Assembly: GCF_000626675.1 (NCBI RefSeq)
Contig: NZ_CP006842.1
Span: 3,100,001 to 3,164,000, forward strand
DNA from: Corynebacterium glyciniphilum AJ 3170
GTDB taxonomy: Bacteria > Actinomycetota > Actinomycetes > Mycobacteriales > Mycobacteriaceae
DNA: 64,000 nt
Reading direction: 5' to 3'
Below are positions 42,298 through 51,909 of the stretch, one piece after another (position 1 is the stretch's first letter; each line of letters opens with the position of its first letter). Both the position numbers and the translations under genes were made by a program. The notes under the pieces are model-generated. The model searched no databases. It was given only the letters and a program-made list of their open reading frames with translations, and had not been told where the DNA came from.

Positions 42298-43411
42298 ATG
42301 ACAGCTTCAGGCTCCGCTCTGGACGCGTCCCTGGCGAGGGCGCGGGAGAACCTCGACGCCATCCTGGACCGAGGCCGTCTCCACTACGCTCGCACGGCAC
42401 CAGCCGCCGAACCGGTCGACTAGCCCTCCGGTACCGGCGCCGCGGCCACCGTGGACCTGACGCTGGTGCGCCGCGCGGCACTGTTCGCCTCCACCGGCGT
42501 CACTCGGGACGGCAACTTCGAGGACCCCCAGACGGCCGTCCTCGCGGACGTCGGTCGTGACCTCCGCAAGTACGGGGTCGGCACCGGCCACTACGCAGCC
42601 ATCGGGGAGGCTGCCACCCGGGCGATCACCGAGGTCTTCGGCTGTCCCGACCCCGGCACCGACCTAACCTACCGTCATGCCGAGGAGCTGGGAATCCCGG
42701 AGGGGGTCACCGAGCTCCTCCAGATCGTCGACCACGCCGTGCGCATCGCCGCCCTCGGTGCCGTGGAGGACGAGGAGGCCGGCATTCCGGCGACCCTGCC
42801 AGCGACCGTGCTCGAGATCGAGCAGCGCACCCCGCGGGTGACGGTGGTGCGTCTGGCCGCCGACCTGTCCCGTCCGAAGGCGAACACCGGGTGGCCCGGG
42901 CAGTACCCGGAGGTGCGTTCCGCCCACTCCCCCCACGTCCTGGCCGAAACTGGCGTCCGCGATCCCACCGAACCCGGACGGCTACCTGGAGTTCCACCTC
43001 TCCCACCCCGTCGGGGACACCCCGGCGGTCAGCACCGGCAACACCTGGGTCGTGGCGAACCCGACCGGTTCGCTGGAGGTGCCGGAGGGCGCCCGCAACG
43101 TCCTGATGGTCGCCGTCGAACATGGGCCGGCAGCTCTGGGGTCATTGGTGCTGGACCTGTCGTCGAAGCAACAACGACCGCAGGTTCACCTGTACTGGTC
43201 CACCGGAAACCCGGAGGACCTGCACGAGAAGATCGGGCTGGAGGGCTTCGACCGCGGCTTCGACTGGTTCACGTTCTCCGTCGGCACCGCCGCCGACGCG
43301 GTGGCGGACGCATCGCTGATGGACGGAGCGTCCTACGACACCGTGCTGGTGGCCGGGGCGGACACCGCCGCGCTCACCGGACTGCCGGGGACGCCGCGGG
43401 TGATCAAGTGA
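42298..43411 (+). pseudogene. Broken paralogue of the globin/reductase-like gene at 26751
   Basis: Read from the ATG at 42298, the frame meets an in-frame TAG at 42421-42423 after 41 codons. It then continues in the same frame with DLTLVRRAALFASTGVT, clearly matching RREMVRRAVLYASNGLT of the intact gene. Near 42919 a one-base insertion shifts the frame, and homology resumes as WPKLASAIPPNPDGYLEFH against WQQYASALPPNQAGYLEFH. It ends normally with GTPRVIK. Two independent lesions make this a probable pseudogene rather than one sequencing error. Confidence 0.88.
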
Positions 43412-43417
43412 CCGGCG

Positions 43418-44308
43418 CTACTCGCCCTTCTTGCCGATTTCCAGGTCCTGCCGGTGCCCCTTGAGCACAGGAAGCCCCTTGCGGACCTTCTCCACATGGT
43501 TCGGGTCGATGTCGACCATGAGGATCTGGGCGACGTACCCGGACTCCGCCAGCCGGGCCCCACCCGGGCTGACGATCACGGAGTGCCCGATGCCCGTCGG
43601 CCCGTCGTTCTGCCCGTAGCGGTCCGGGGAACCGGGGCGAGCCTGTCCGGCAGCGACGAGGTAACTCGTCGTGTCGAGAGCACGTGCAGCGGTCAGCGTG
43701 CGCCACTGATCAAGTTTTCCGGGGCCGTCGGTCCAGGCGGTGGGGACGACCATGACCGTGGCACCCTCCTCTGCCAGCGCGTAGAAATGTCCCGGGAAAC
43801 GGATGTCGTAGCAGGTCGCCAGGCCGATGGTGACCCCGTTGATGTCGTAGGTGACCCGACGGGTACCGGGCTTGACGGTGTCGGACTCCCGGTAACCGAA
43901 GGCGTCGAAGGTGTGGATCTTGTGGTAGTGCTCGGTGCCCTGTGGGCCGGTGATCAGCAGGGTGTTGTGCACGCGTCGGAACTTGTTCGCCTGTCCGGAG
44001 CCCTCCACCGGCTCCGTCTGCAGCTCCCCCGACGGCAGCCGGTAGACGGTGTCGGCGGGGGTGAACATGCCGACGACGGCGGTCGTCCCAGCGTCCTTCG
44101 CCGCCTTCTCGACGGCGCGCGCGAAAGGACCGTCGAGCGGCTGGGCGATGACATCGAGGCGTCCTGCATCGAAGGGGAACATCGCAGCCTCCGGGAACAC
44201 CACCAGGTCGGCACCATTTTCGGCGGATCCGGCGATATAGGATCTTATTTTCTCGAGGTTCTTGTCGACGTCCGGCACGGAGTTCATCTGGATGACGGCG
44301 ATGCGCAT
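43418..44308 (-). CDS. Carbon-nitrogen hydrolase (nitrilase superfamily)
   Basis: A 296-residue cytosolic amidase-like enzyme. The catalytic triad is complete: Glu40 (VVFPEAAMF), Lys130 (EHYHKIHTFD) and Cys166 (LATCYDIRFP). The overall pattern resembles deaminated-glutathione amidase/Nit1-type members, but the precise substrate is uncertain. It is convergent with the pseudogene (7-base gap) and divergent from the SulP gene with a 36-base gap. Confidence 0.9.
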   Translation of the reverse strand: MRIAVIQMNSVPDVDKNLEKIRSYIAGSAENGADLVVFPEAAMFPFDAGRLDVIAQPLDGPFARAVEKAAKDAGTTAVVGMFTPADTVYRLPSGELQTEPVEGSGQANKFRRVHNTLLITGPQGTEHYHKIHTFDAFGYRESDTVKPGTRRVTYDINGVTIGLATCYDIRFPGHFYALAEEGATVMVVPTAWTDGPGKLDQWRTLTAARALDTTSYLVAAGQARPGSPDRYGQNDGPTGIGHSVIVSPGGARLAESGYVAQILMVDIDPNHVEKVRKGLPVLKGHRQDLEIGKKGE

Positions 44309-44344
44309 GCTGCCAAGGGTACGTGACCGGCTTAGGATTGTCGG

Positions 44345-45820
44345 GTGAGTTCTTCTGCCGCCGAACGTTCCCCGGCCAGTGTGTTAAGCGCCCTCCGCAA
44401 CCCCCGCCTGCTCACCGTCGAGGTCCTCGGTGGTCTGGTCACAGCCTTCGCACTGATCCCGGAGTCATTGAGCTTCGCGATCGTGGCAGGTCTGGACCCG
44501 ATGATGGGCCTGTACGCGGCGTTCACGATGGCGTGTGTGACGGCGGTTCTGGGCGGACGCCCCGGCATGGTGTCGGGTGCGGCGGGGTCGATCGCCCTGG
44601 TGATCTTCCCCGTCGCCCGCGACCACGGTGTGGAGTATCTGCTCGCCACGGTGATTCTCGGCGGCGTACTGCAGATCGTGCTGGGTGCGCTGGGGGTGGC
44701 GAAGCTGATGCGCTTCATTCCCCGCTCGGTGATGGTGGGGTTCGTCGATGCGTTGGCGATCCTGATCTTCTCGGCGCAGCTGCAGCACCTGGTGGGTGTG
44801 CCGTGGCTGGTGTATCCGTTGACGGCGGCCGGGTTGCTGGTGATCATCCTGTTTCCCCGCTTTACGACGCATTTCCCGGCGCCGTTGGCGTCGATCCTGT
44901 TGATCACCCTGGCGGTGATGGTGTTCAGCTGGGATGTTCCGACGGTGGGTGACCAGGGGGAGTTGCCGTCGTCGTTCCCGGGGTTCGGAGTACCGTCGGT
45001 GCCGTTCTCGGTGGAGACGCTGGGAATCATCGCACCCTATGCGGTGGCGTTGGCGCTGGTGGGGCTGATGGAGTCTCTGCTGACGGCGAAACTGGTGGAC
45101 GATCTGACGGACACGCATTCGGACAAGACCCGCGAATCACTGGGGCAGGGTGCGGCGAACGTGGTGACGGGGTTCTTCGGAGGCATGGGTGGCTGCGCGA
45201 TGATCGGGCAGACGATGATCAACGTCAAGCAGGCCGGTGCGCGGACCCGGGTGAGTTCGTTCCTGGCCGGGGTGTTTCTGATCGTATTGTCGGTGTCCTT
45301 GTCGGATCTGGTGGGACAGATTCCGATGGCCGCATTGGTGGCGGTGATGCTGGTGGTCGCCTTCACCACCTTCGACTGGAACAGTGTGCGCACATTGCGG
45401 GTGATGCCGCTGTCCGAGACGGTCGTACTGCTGGTGACGGTGGTGTCCACGGTGGTCACGGACAATCTGGCGGTCGGTGTGATTCTGGGGGTCATCACGG
45501 CGATGGTGGCTTTCGCCCGACGCGTGGCGCACCTGACCAGGGTGGAAAAAGTCGGTGGAGAAGGCAGCGGACGGTACCGGGTAGACGGTCAGCTGTTCTT
45601 CGCATCCTCCAATGACCTGGTGTACCAGTTCGATTACGTCGCCGATCCGGATGAGGTCACGGTCGATTTCTCGGGTGCGACGGTATGGGATTCCTCGACA
45701 GTCGCAGCACTTCAGGGCGTCCGCGAGCAGTATGCGCGACGGGGGAAGTCAGTGGCGTTCACCGGCCTGGATGCCACGAGCAGGGGGTACATAGACCGGT
45801 TGGAGGGTCGTCTGGACTGA
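44345..45820 (+). CDS. SulP-family anion permease with STAS domain
   Basis: A 491-residue SLC26/SulP-type transporter. About ten to twelve membrane helices span residues 20-395. The family signature appears as SLSFAIVAGLDPMMGLYAAF, and a C-terminal STAS domain (about 400-491) follows. The start is a GTG 36 bases from the divergent nitrilase-like gene. Substrates in the family include sulfate, bicarbonate and dicarboxylates; no specific ligand can be assigned here. Confidence 0.9.
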   Translation: MSSSAAERSPASVLSALRNPRLLTVEVLGGLVTAFALIPESLSFAIVAGLDPMMGLYAAFTMACVTAVLGGRPGMVSGAAGSIALVIFPVARDHGVEYLLATVILGGVLQIVLGALGVAKLMRFIPRSVMVGFVDALAILIFSAQLQHLVGVPWLVYPLTAAGLLVIILFPRFTTHFPAPLASILLITLAVMVFSWDVPTVGDQGELPSSFPGFGVPSVPFSVETLGIIAPYAVALALVGLMESLLTAKLVDDLTDTHSDKTRESLGQGAANVVTGFFGGMGGCAMIGQTMINVKQAGARTRVSSFLAGVFLIVLSVSLSDLVGQIPMAALVAVMLVVAFTTFDWNSVRTLRVMPLSETVVLLVTVVSTVVTDNLAVGVILGVITAMVAFARRVAHLTRVEKVGGEGSGRYRVDGQLFFASSNDLVYQFDYVADPDEVTVDFSGATVWDSSTVAALQGVREQYARRGKSVAFTGLDATSRGYIDRLEGRLD

Positions 45821-45836
45821 GCTCCGGACCGGCAGG

Positions 45837-45891
45837 TTGTGCACAGAATCTCGGAGTGTGGTGGAGAATCCGACGAAAGTTATGCACAGTA
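45837..45891. repeat. Short direct repeat in the gap after SulP
   Basis: TTGTGCACAGAATC (from 45837) and TTATGCACAGTATC (about 44 bases on) are similar direct repeats. Each also matches the DnaA box at eight of nine bases. Their significance is unknown; a regulator of the following operon is one option. Confidence 0.3.
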
Positions 45892-45981
45892 TCCGGCCCC
45901 CAGGACCCTGTTCTTCCGCCGGGGCATCCAGCCGTCGTAGCCTCCGTGGACCGCAGTTCACCGATTCTTTCAGGAGGCAGC

Positions 45982-46305
45982 ATGCCCACCGTGTTCGGTA
46001 TCCATCCGTCGCAGGTCAGGACGACCGCACGAGAGTTGAACGAGGAAGCGTCCACGGTGACGGCTGCGGCTCAGGTTCTTGCTGCATGTGTACCGGCACC
46101 TTCTGCCTTACCGGGCGGGCGAACCGTGAGCGCGTTGGCCGAGGGCGCCGGGCGGATCTCCCGCACCGTCGACGGAGAGGCCCGGGTAATCGAGGTACTC
46201 GGTATCGATCTGCGTTCCTTCGCTGACGTGGTGGAGTTCGCCGAGCAGGACGCCGTGGGCTCGTTGTCCGCACCACCGACGGCGCCACCGGCAGGTGTGC
46301 GCTGA
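45982..46305 (+). CDS. Small helical WXG100/ESX-like protein
   Basis: A 107-residue protein with an AGGAGGCAGC ribosome site directly before the ATG at 45982. The body (FGIHPSQVRTTARELNEEASTVTAAAQVLAACVP, then LAEGAGRISRTVDGEARVIEVLGIDL) is a predicted helical hairpin of WXG100-like size, but no WXG tripeptide is present. It overlaps the start of the DUF1023 hydrolase gene by one base. Such small helical proteins often pair with secreted hydrolases; secretion here is inferred. Confidence 0.6.
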   Translation: MPTVFGIHPSQVRTTARELNEEASTVTAAAQVLAACVPAPSALPGGRTVSALAEGAGRISRTVDGEARVIEVLGIDLRSFADVVEFAEQDAVGSLSAPPTAPPAGVR

Positions 46306-47702
46306 TGGACGTGCACACACTCGCCGGAGCGCCGGTGGAGGAGGCCACCGATGTCGCCCGGCAATGGTCCTCGACAGCAGATGATCTGACCTCCGTCGGC
46401 ACAGATCTACGGGCGCACGGGGAACTACCGGGATGGGCCGGCACCGCGTCCGAGGCAATGCGTCACCGCGTCGACAGTTCCGCCAACCGGCTGCTCGCAG
46501 TCACCGTGGCCGCCCGGTGGGTGGGTCTTGTTCTACGACATCACGCCACGGTACTGGCCCGGGTGAGGTCCCAGGTCACCCCGGTCCTGGCACTGGCCCG
46601 GACGTCGGGAATGCGGGTGTCACCCGGCGGCACGGTGACTCCACCTGCACCGGTACCGCCGTTGACGGCCGTGGCGGCCGCCTGGTCGCTGGTACTGCAT
46701 GCCTGCTGCACGTTCGCCACTGCTCTGGACGATGCGACGGCAGCGGTGATCACAGCGATGTGTTCGGTGCGCGAGGCACCCCTGGTCTCTGCAGTCGACC
46801 GCGGAGCACTGGACACCGGAGCTACCGCTGAACTCGTCGCCGACCCTGGGGCGACATCCGCGGCAGTGACCCTGCCGACAGGGTTGACCACACCGCTGGA
46901 CGATGCCCGGGAGACGGTGCTACGGAAGGCTGTCGTCTCTGCTCGTCAGGAACTTGCGCTGCGGGGGCTGGACCCGGATGCTGTCGGGGTCGCAGTCGAG
47001 CAGATCGACGGGGAGGCGATGGTCGTCGTCGGCGACATCCGCACGGCGGACAAGATCACCACACTGGTCAGTGGCGTCGGTTCGTCGGCGGACGGGGCAC
47101 TGGTGGGGTCTGCCGGCGGTGCGGGGCGTATCGCCGGGGCCGGACATGCCGTCATCGCCTGGCACGGCTACAGCGCACCGCGGACCGTGGGACACGGAAT
47201 GAACCCGGCCTACGCGGGAGCCGGTGCACCAGCGCTGCGGAGTGTGCAGTCGGCCCTGCGGGACCAGTCTGCCGACGGTACCGAACTACAGATCGTGGCA
47301 CACAGTTACGGCACAACTCTTGTCGGCGCAGCCGCACGGGACCCGTCGGCCCCGCTGGATGCGGACACCATCCACCTGCTCGGCAGTCCCGGCACCGGAA
47401 TGCGCCGGGCGGACCAGATGCATGTCGACGCCCTGGACGGTCAGGCGGAGATCCACACGTGGCGGGCGCCGGGAGATCTTATCGGTGCGACGACCGGTAC
47501 GTTCGGAGGTGTCCACGGCGTTGACCCGACATCCGCGAGCTTTGGTGCGGACACGGCCAACGGATCCCCGGCCGGGCAGCAGGGTGGTGTCGTCGGACGT
47601 ATCCTGAACCGTATGACCGACGGTTACCTGTGGTTCCGGGGCGAATGGGACTCCCACAGCAGCTACCTGTCCGACGACCATGTTCTGGAACAGGTGCGCT
47701 GA
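46305..47702 (+). CDS. DUF1023-type alpha/beta hydrolase
   Basis: A 465-residue protein. Residues 1-230 are helical, with WSSTADDLTSVGTDLRAHGELPGWAG like an LXG/WXG-style N-terminal part. The C-terminal hydrolase has IAWHGYSAP and the nucleophile Ser334 in VAHSYGTTLVG, typical of DUF1023. The start overlaps the preceding stop (TGATG) and its stop overlaps the next start, so three genes are coupled. The hydrolase group is widespread in actinobacteria, with few known functions. Confidence 0.85.
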   Translation: MDVHTLAGAPVEEATDVARQWSSTADDLTSVGTDLRAHGELPGWAGTASEAMRHRVDSSANRLLAVTVAARWVGLVLRHHATVLARVRSQVTPVLALARTSGMRVSPGGTVTPPAPVPPLTAVAAAWSLVLHACCTFATALDDATAAVITAMCSVREAPLVSAVDRGALDTGATAELVADPGATSAAVTLPTGLTTPLDDARETVLRKAVVSARQELALRGLDPDAVGVAVEQIDGEAMVVVGDIRTADKITTLVSGVGSSADGALVGSAGGAGRIAGAGHAVIAWHGYSAPRTVGHGMNPAYAGAGAPALRSVQSALRDQSADGTELQIVAHSYGTTLVGAAARDPSAPLDADTIHLLGSPGTGMRRADQMHVDALDGQAEIHTWRAPGDLIGATTGTFGGVHGVDPTSASFGADTANGSPAGQQGGVVGRILNRMTDGYLWFRGEWDSHSSYLSDDHVLEQVR

Positions 47703-48847
47703 TGTACTCGGTGATCATCGTCGGCGCCGGGCAGGCCGGACTCGCCGCCGCACACGCACTGGCGCGCAAGGGCATCGCCCCGGGAGACGAGATGCTCATA
47801 CTCGACGGCAACGACGGTCCTGGCGGTGCGTGGCGGCACCGGTGGGACTCGTTGACCCTGGGAAACGCCCACGGCATCGCCGACCTTCCGGGCCTTCCGA
47901 TGCCCCGGCCAGACCCTGAGGTCCCCGCGTCCGACCTGGTGGCCGACTACTACGGCACCTACGAGGACACCTTCGATCTGCAGGTCAGACGACCCGCCCG
48001 CGTCATCCGGGTCGACGGGAACGCGCCGGGGCCGCTCACCGTGACGGCGATGATGGACGGACAGTGCTCCTGCCTGCAGACCCGGATGCTGATCAACGCC
48101 ACCGGCACCTGGACACACCCTTACATTCCTTACGTCCCCGGCATCGACCGCTTCACCGGACGCCAGCTGCACACCACCGACTACAGGCGGAAGGAAGATT
48201 TCGACGGTGAGAGAGTGCTCGTCGTCGGTGGTGGTCTGAGTGCGGTCCAGTTCCTGCTCGAACTCCACGAACCCGGTGGGGCCGCGTCCACGGTGTGGGC
48301 CACACGCCGCCCACCGAACTTCGTGGACCGGACCTTCGACAATGACGACGGCACCTGGGGGCGGGCCGTGGAGCGCCGGGTCCGTGCGGACACCGAGCGT
48401 GGCCGGCGTCCGGCCTCCGTGGTGCGCAACACCGGCATACCCGCCCTACCGAGGTACCTGGACGGTGTGACCGCCGGAACGCTTGTCTCCCGCGGCATGT
48501 TCACCCGCATCGACGAAAGCTCGGTGACCTTCGGCGGAGCCGGCGATGAGATCCCGGACCCGGACCTGGTACGCCCCGACAGTTGGAGCCCTTTTCCTGC
48601 AGGGCACCGTGAACCAGTGGACGTGATCTTCTGGAACACGGGGTTCCGGCCTGCTCTGAACCATCTGTCGCCGCTGCATCTGCGTGAGCCCGGAGGCGGG
48701 ATCACCGTTACCAACGAGGTGGAGGTGGTGCGCGACGACCGCGTCCTGTTGGCAGGTTACGGGTCGACGGCATCGACGGTGGGGGCGAACCGCGCGGGAC
48801 GCCTCGCCGGCCAGGTGGCGGCCCGACGACTGGCGGGGAACGACTGA
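47702..48847 (+). CDS. Flavin-containing monooxygenase-like FAD/NAD(P) oxidoreductase
   Basis: A 381-residue flavoprotein. The FAD motif is VIIVGAGQAGLAAAHAL at the N-terminus and the NAD(P) motif is VLVVGGGLSAVQFLLEL in the middle. NATGTWTHPYIPYVPG is typical of the Baeyer-Villiger/FMO group. The ATG at 47702 overlaps the hydrolase stop. Its link with a WXG-like protein and DUF1023 hydrolase in one operon is unusual, and its substrate is unknown. Confidence 0.88.
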   Translation: MYSVIIVGAGQAGLAAAHALARKGIAPGDEMLILDGNDGPGGAWRHRWDSLTLGNAHGIADLPGLPMPRPDPEVPASDLVADYYGTYEDTFDLQVRRPARVIRVDGNAPGPLTVTAMMDGQCSCLQTRMLINATGTWTHPYIPYVPGIDRFTGRQLHTTDYRRKEDFDGERVLVVGGGLSAVQFLLELHEPGGAASTVWATRRPPNFVDRTFDNDDGTWGRAVERRVRADTERGRRPASVVRNTGIPALPRYLDGVTAGTLVSRGMFTRIDESSVTFGGAGDEIPDPDLVRPDSWSPFPAGHREPVDVIFWNTGFRPALNHLSPLHLREPGGGITVTNEVEVVRDDRVLLAGYGSTASTVGANRAGRLAGQVAARRLAGND

Positions 48848-48903
48848 TCGTGTCCTGCCGCCTCCTGGTCAAGCGCCCTTGTGGTGGTACCTTTTCTGCC
48901 ATA

Positions 48904-48921
48904 TAGTTGACGTGTCAACTA
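48904..48921. promoter_or_regulatory. Palindromic operator upstream of the LLM oxidoreductase
   Basis: TAGTTGAC, GT, GTCAACTA: an 18-bp inverted repeat of 8-bp arms, 22 bases before the start codon. It resembles MarR-type operators. No regulator gene adjoins, so the binder is unknown. Confidence 0.6.
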
Positions 48922-48943
48922 CTTTAGATCTCCAGGAGATGTC

Positions 48944-50029
48944 ATGAAGGCTTTCGGCTTCCTCAGTTTCGGCCACTACGACCTCGGCGCATCCGGACGC
49001 TCCACCCCGGGACGCACCATGCCCGGCGCGAAAGAGAACATCAAGAACGCCGTGGACATTGCTGTCGGCGCTGATGAGATCGGCGTGAACGGGGCCTACT
49101 GGCGCGTACACCACTTCGCTCCACAGCACGCCGCTCCCATGCCGATCCTCTCGGCCGCTGCGGCCAGGACCACGCACATCGAGGTCGGCACCGGTGTGAT
49201 CGACCTGCGCTATGAAAACCCACTGCATCTGGCGGAAGAGGCGGCGCAGCTGGACCTGCTCTCTGACGGCAGGGTGGCCCTCGGCGTCTCTCGCGGATCG
49301 CCCGAGCCGGTGGACCGCGGTTACGCCGAGTTCGGTTACCGCCCGGACGCGGATGATCCGAAAGGCGCGGAGATGGCGAGACAGAAGTTCGATCGTTTCA
49401 TGTCCGCCGTCGACGGGGAGGGAATCGCCACCGCACTCCCCCTGGATGAGCAGTATCCACGGATGTACCAGCCGAATGCACAGGTGCCGGTGATGCCGAC
49501 ATCACTGTCACTGCGTAAGCACGTCTGGTGGGGCGCAGGTTCCCGGGACACCGCCGTGTGGGCCGCTCAGAAAGGTGTAAACCTGATGAGTTCGACGCTG
49601 CTCACCGAGGCCAACGGCGACGAATTCGCCGACCTCCAGGCTGATCAGCTCCGATTGTTCCGTCAGGCATGGAAGGAAGCGGGCCACCCGTGGACTCCCC
49701 GGACGTCGGTGTCCCGGTCGATCTTCCCGATCCTCTCGGAAACGGACCGCCGCATGTTCGGCTCAGGCGACGACGGCGGGGTCGGCTACATCGACGACAG
49801 CACCGCCACCTTCGGACGGACCTACGCCGACGAGCCCGATAGGCTCGTCGAGGAGCTGAAGAAGGATGCGGCCGTCATGGAGGCGGACACTCTGATGCTG
49901 ACGATCCCCAGCCAGCTCGGGGTGGATGCCAACCTGAGGATCCTCTCCGCTTTCGCCGAGCACGTCGCCCCTGAGCTGGGCTGGGAGCCGAACACTGCAG
50001 GTCCGGTGAAGGGCTACCCGATCTCCTGA
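48944..50029 (+). CDS. LLM-class flavin-dependent oxidoreductase
   Basis: A 361-residue bacterial-luciferase-like barrel protein. LSFGHYDLG near residue 7, GANGAYWRVHHFAP-type block (GVNGAYWRVHHFAPQ at about residue 46), and RVALGVSRGSPEPVDRGYAEFG fit the class. A clear AGGAGATGTC ribosome site precedes the ATG. An 18-bp palindrome in its promoter suggests control by a dedicated repressor. Substrate unknown. Confidence 0.9.
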   Translation: MKAFGFLSFGHYDLGASGRSTPGRTMPGAKENIKNAVDIAVGADEIGVNGAYWRVHHFAPQHAAPMPILSAAAARTTHIEVGTGVIDLRYENPLHLAEEAAQLDLLSDGRVALGVSRGSPEPVDRGYAEFGYRPDADDPKGAEMARQKFDRFMSAVDGEGIATALPLDEQYPRMYQPNAQVPVMPTSLSLRKHVWWGAGSRDTAVWAAQKGVNLMSSTLLTEANGDEFADLQADQLRLFRQAWKEAGHPWTPRTSVSRSIFPILSETDRRMFGSGDDGGVGYIDDSTATFGRTYADEPDRLVEELKKDAAVMEADTLMLTIPSQLGVDANLRILSAFAEHVAPELGWEPNTAGPVKGYPIS

Positions 50030-50083
50030 TCCTGTCAGTGGTCGGGATGCTGACCGCGCTGCGACAGAATGTAGCCTCAGGGG

Positions 50084-51010
50084 ATGCTCCGCATCGCAAC
50101 TGCCAATGTGAACGGGATCCGGGCCACACACCGGAGAGGTTTCGACGACTGGCTGGCCACCCGTGACTGTGATGTCGTCGCCCTCCAGGAGGTGCGGGCG
50201 CAGGCCGACAAGCTTCCGGAACGAGCCTTCGGCGGCTACCACGTGGCACTGGAGACCGGCGACATCCCCGGGCGCAACGGGGTCGCCGTCCTCACCCGGC
50301 AGCAGCCTGCAGCAGTGCGCAGCTGGAGCGGCAGTGCATTACTCGGTGGCCCCGATGCCGGTCCCGACGACCTCCAGCAGGTTCCGGCACCCGATCACGT
50401 GGGACGTGCCCGGGAACTTCGGCCGTTCGCCAGCCAGGGCCGCTACCTCGAGGTTGACCTCGCCGGCGAACCTGTCACCATCGCCAGTCTCTACCTGCCG
50501 AAAGGCGGACTCCCGGCGGAGCTCCAACGACCAGAGCGTATGCGCGAAGCGCCCGACGGCGGAGCACGGTACAACCGCAAGATGAGCTTCATGGCGGGAT
50601 TCTCTCGCTACCTCACACGCACCCGCCGGGCAGCCGCTTCTGCGGGCAGGGAGTTCCTTCTGATGGGCGATTTCAACATCGCCCATACCCGTCAGGATCT
50701 CGCGGCCTGGCGCCGCAACCAGAAGAATGACGGCTTCCTGCCGGAGGAACGTGAGTGGTTCGGCAGTCAGTTGTCCACCCGGACACTCATCGACGTCGTC
50801 CGGCACCTGCACCCTGAAGCGGACGGCCCGTACTCGTGGTGGTCATGGCTCGGCCAGTCCTTCGCGAATGACACAGGGTGGCGGCTGGACTATCACCTCG
50901 CCACTCCCCGTCTGGCGCGCGCAGCGGTACACACCACGGTCGACCGAGATCATCGTGGAGTGCGCCTCTCCGACCACTCCCCCGTGGTCGTGGACTACGA
51001 CCTTGGGTGA
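50084..51010 (+). CDS. xth: Exodeoxyribonuclease III family (AP endonuclease)
   Basis: A 308-residue metal-dependent phosphodiesterase of base-excision repair. Key motifs are VALQEVR (metal-binding Glu), GDFNIAHTRQD, GWRLDYHLA and LSDHSPVVVDY (catalytic Asp-His). The length is near that of other ExoIII-type proteins (about 260-280), with an insert near residues 85-110. It appears to be a single gene; its neighbours are unrelated. Confidence 0.92.
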   Translation: MLRIATANVNGIRATHRRGFDDWLATRDCDVVALQEVRAQADKLPERAFGGYHVALETGDIPGRNGVAVLTRQQPAAVRSWSGSALLGGPDAGPDDLQQVPAPDHVGRARELRPFASQGRYLEVDLAGEPVTIASLYLPKGGLPAELQRPERMREAPDGGARYNRKMSFMAGFSRYLTRTRRAAASAGREFLLMGDFNIAHTRQDLAAWRRNQKNDGFLPEEREWFGSQLSTRTLIDVVRHLHPEADGPYSWWSWLGQSFANDTGWRLDYHLATPRLARAAVHTTVDRDHRGVRLSDHSPVVVDYDLG

Positions 51011-51153
51011 CCCGCACCGATCCGGTCACGGAGCTCAGCTGAACCGTCGCCGCCGAGCCGTCCACAGGTATCCTTTCGCAGTACAGGCACCATCTGCCCT
51101 CACCAGTACTCGAGTCGGCGCTACTCAGAGAGAGGACCCGTTACCGGGCAGCC

Positions 51154-51807
51154 ATGACCACCAGCAAGATCGATCTCAAGAAATCCCTCGACTCCTACCG
51201 CGCACCGCGCGGCACGTTCCGCATAGTGGACGTGCCACCACTGCGGTACATCATGATCGACGGGCACGGGGACCCGAACACGTCCCCCGCCTACGCCTCC
51301 GCGCTCGAGGCAATCTACCCGGTAGCCTATGCGATGAAGTTCGCCAGCAAACGCGAGTTGGGTCGCGACTACGTGGTTCCGCCACTGGAGGGACTGTGGT
51401 GGGCCGAGGACATGTCAACGTTCACCACTCACCGGGACAAGTCCCGGTGGAACTGGACGATGATGATCATGGTCCCGGACTGGGTCGGCAGCGACATGGT
51501 CAACGCTGCAGTGAACCAGGTGAAGAAGAAAAGCTCACCCGCCCGACTGGGAGATGTGAGGCTGGCGGAGCTCTCGGAAGGACTCTGCGTCCAGACGCTG
51601 CACATCGGCTCCTTCGATGACGAAAGTGCCGTCCTGGAACAGATGCACCATAACTTCATCCCGGACAACGCCCTGCAATTGAGCGGGACCCACCACGAGA
51701 TCTACTTCAGCGACCCTCGCAAGACTGGGCCTGAGAAGCTTCGCACGCTGTTACGGCAACCAGTCACGCCTATCGAAGCTGCGACCAGCGTCTCTTTTGA
51801 GGAATGA
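51154..51807 (+). CDS. GyrI-like small-molecule-binding protein
   Basis: A 217-residue protein that fits the stand-alone GyrI-like (SOUL/BmrR-type ligand) family. Blocks are FRIVDVPPLRYIMIDGHGDPNT near the start and LCVQTLHIGSFDDESAVLEQMH in the second half, followed by THHEIYFSDPRKTGPEKLRTLLRQPV. Family members bind or hydrolyse small hydrophobic compounds. The gap upstream contains a GGCACCATCTG string resembling part of the nuclease-unit repeat, without an inverted partner. Confidence 0.85.
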   Translation: MTTSKIDLKKSLDSYRAPRGTFRIVDVPPLRYIMIDGHGDPNTSPAYASALEAIYPVAYAMKFASKRELGRDYVVPPLEGLWWAEDMSTFTTHRDKSRWNWTMMIMVPDWVGSDMVNAAVNQVKKKSSPARLGDVRLAELSEGLCVQTLHIGSFDDESAVLEQMHHNFIPDNALQLSGTHHEIYFSDPRKTGPEKLRTLLRQPVTPIEAATSVSFEE

Positions 51808-51909
51808 TCTGGAGCTCGGACGACGAAGATGTGGACAACCACCGACCTGTGGACGAACTTCCGTCCCCGGGCCACTCCACGTCCACCCGCTCCGGTAAGA
51901 CTGGAGGAC

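Noticed and set aside
45837..45891. TTGTGCACA/TTATGCACA as true DnaA boxes
   Set aside because: Each has one mismatch at a conserved C and the pair occurs in an ordinary intergenic gap.
51085..51095. GGCACCATCTG as a third copy of the nuclease-unit repeat
   Set aside because: Only 11 bases match and no inverted partner or hairpin is present.
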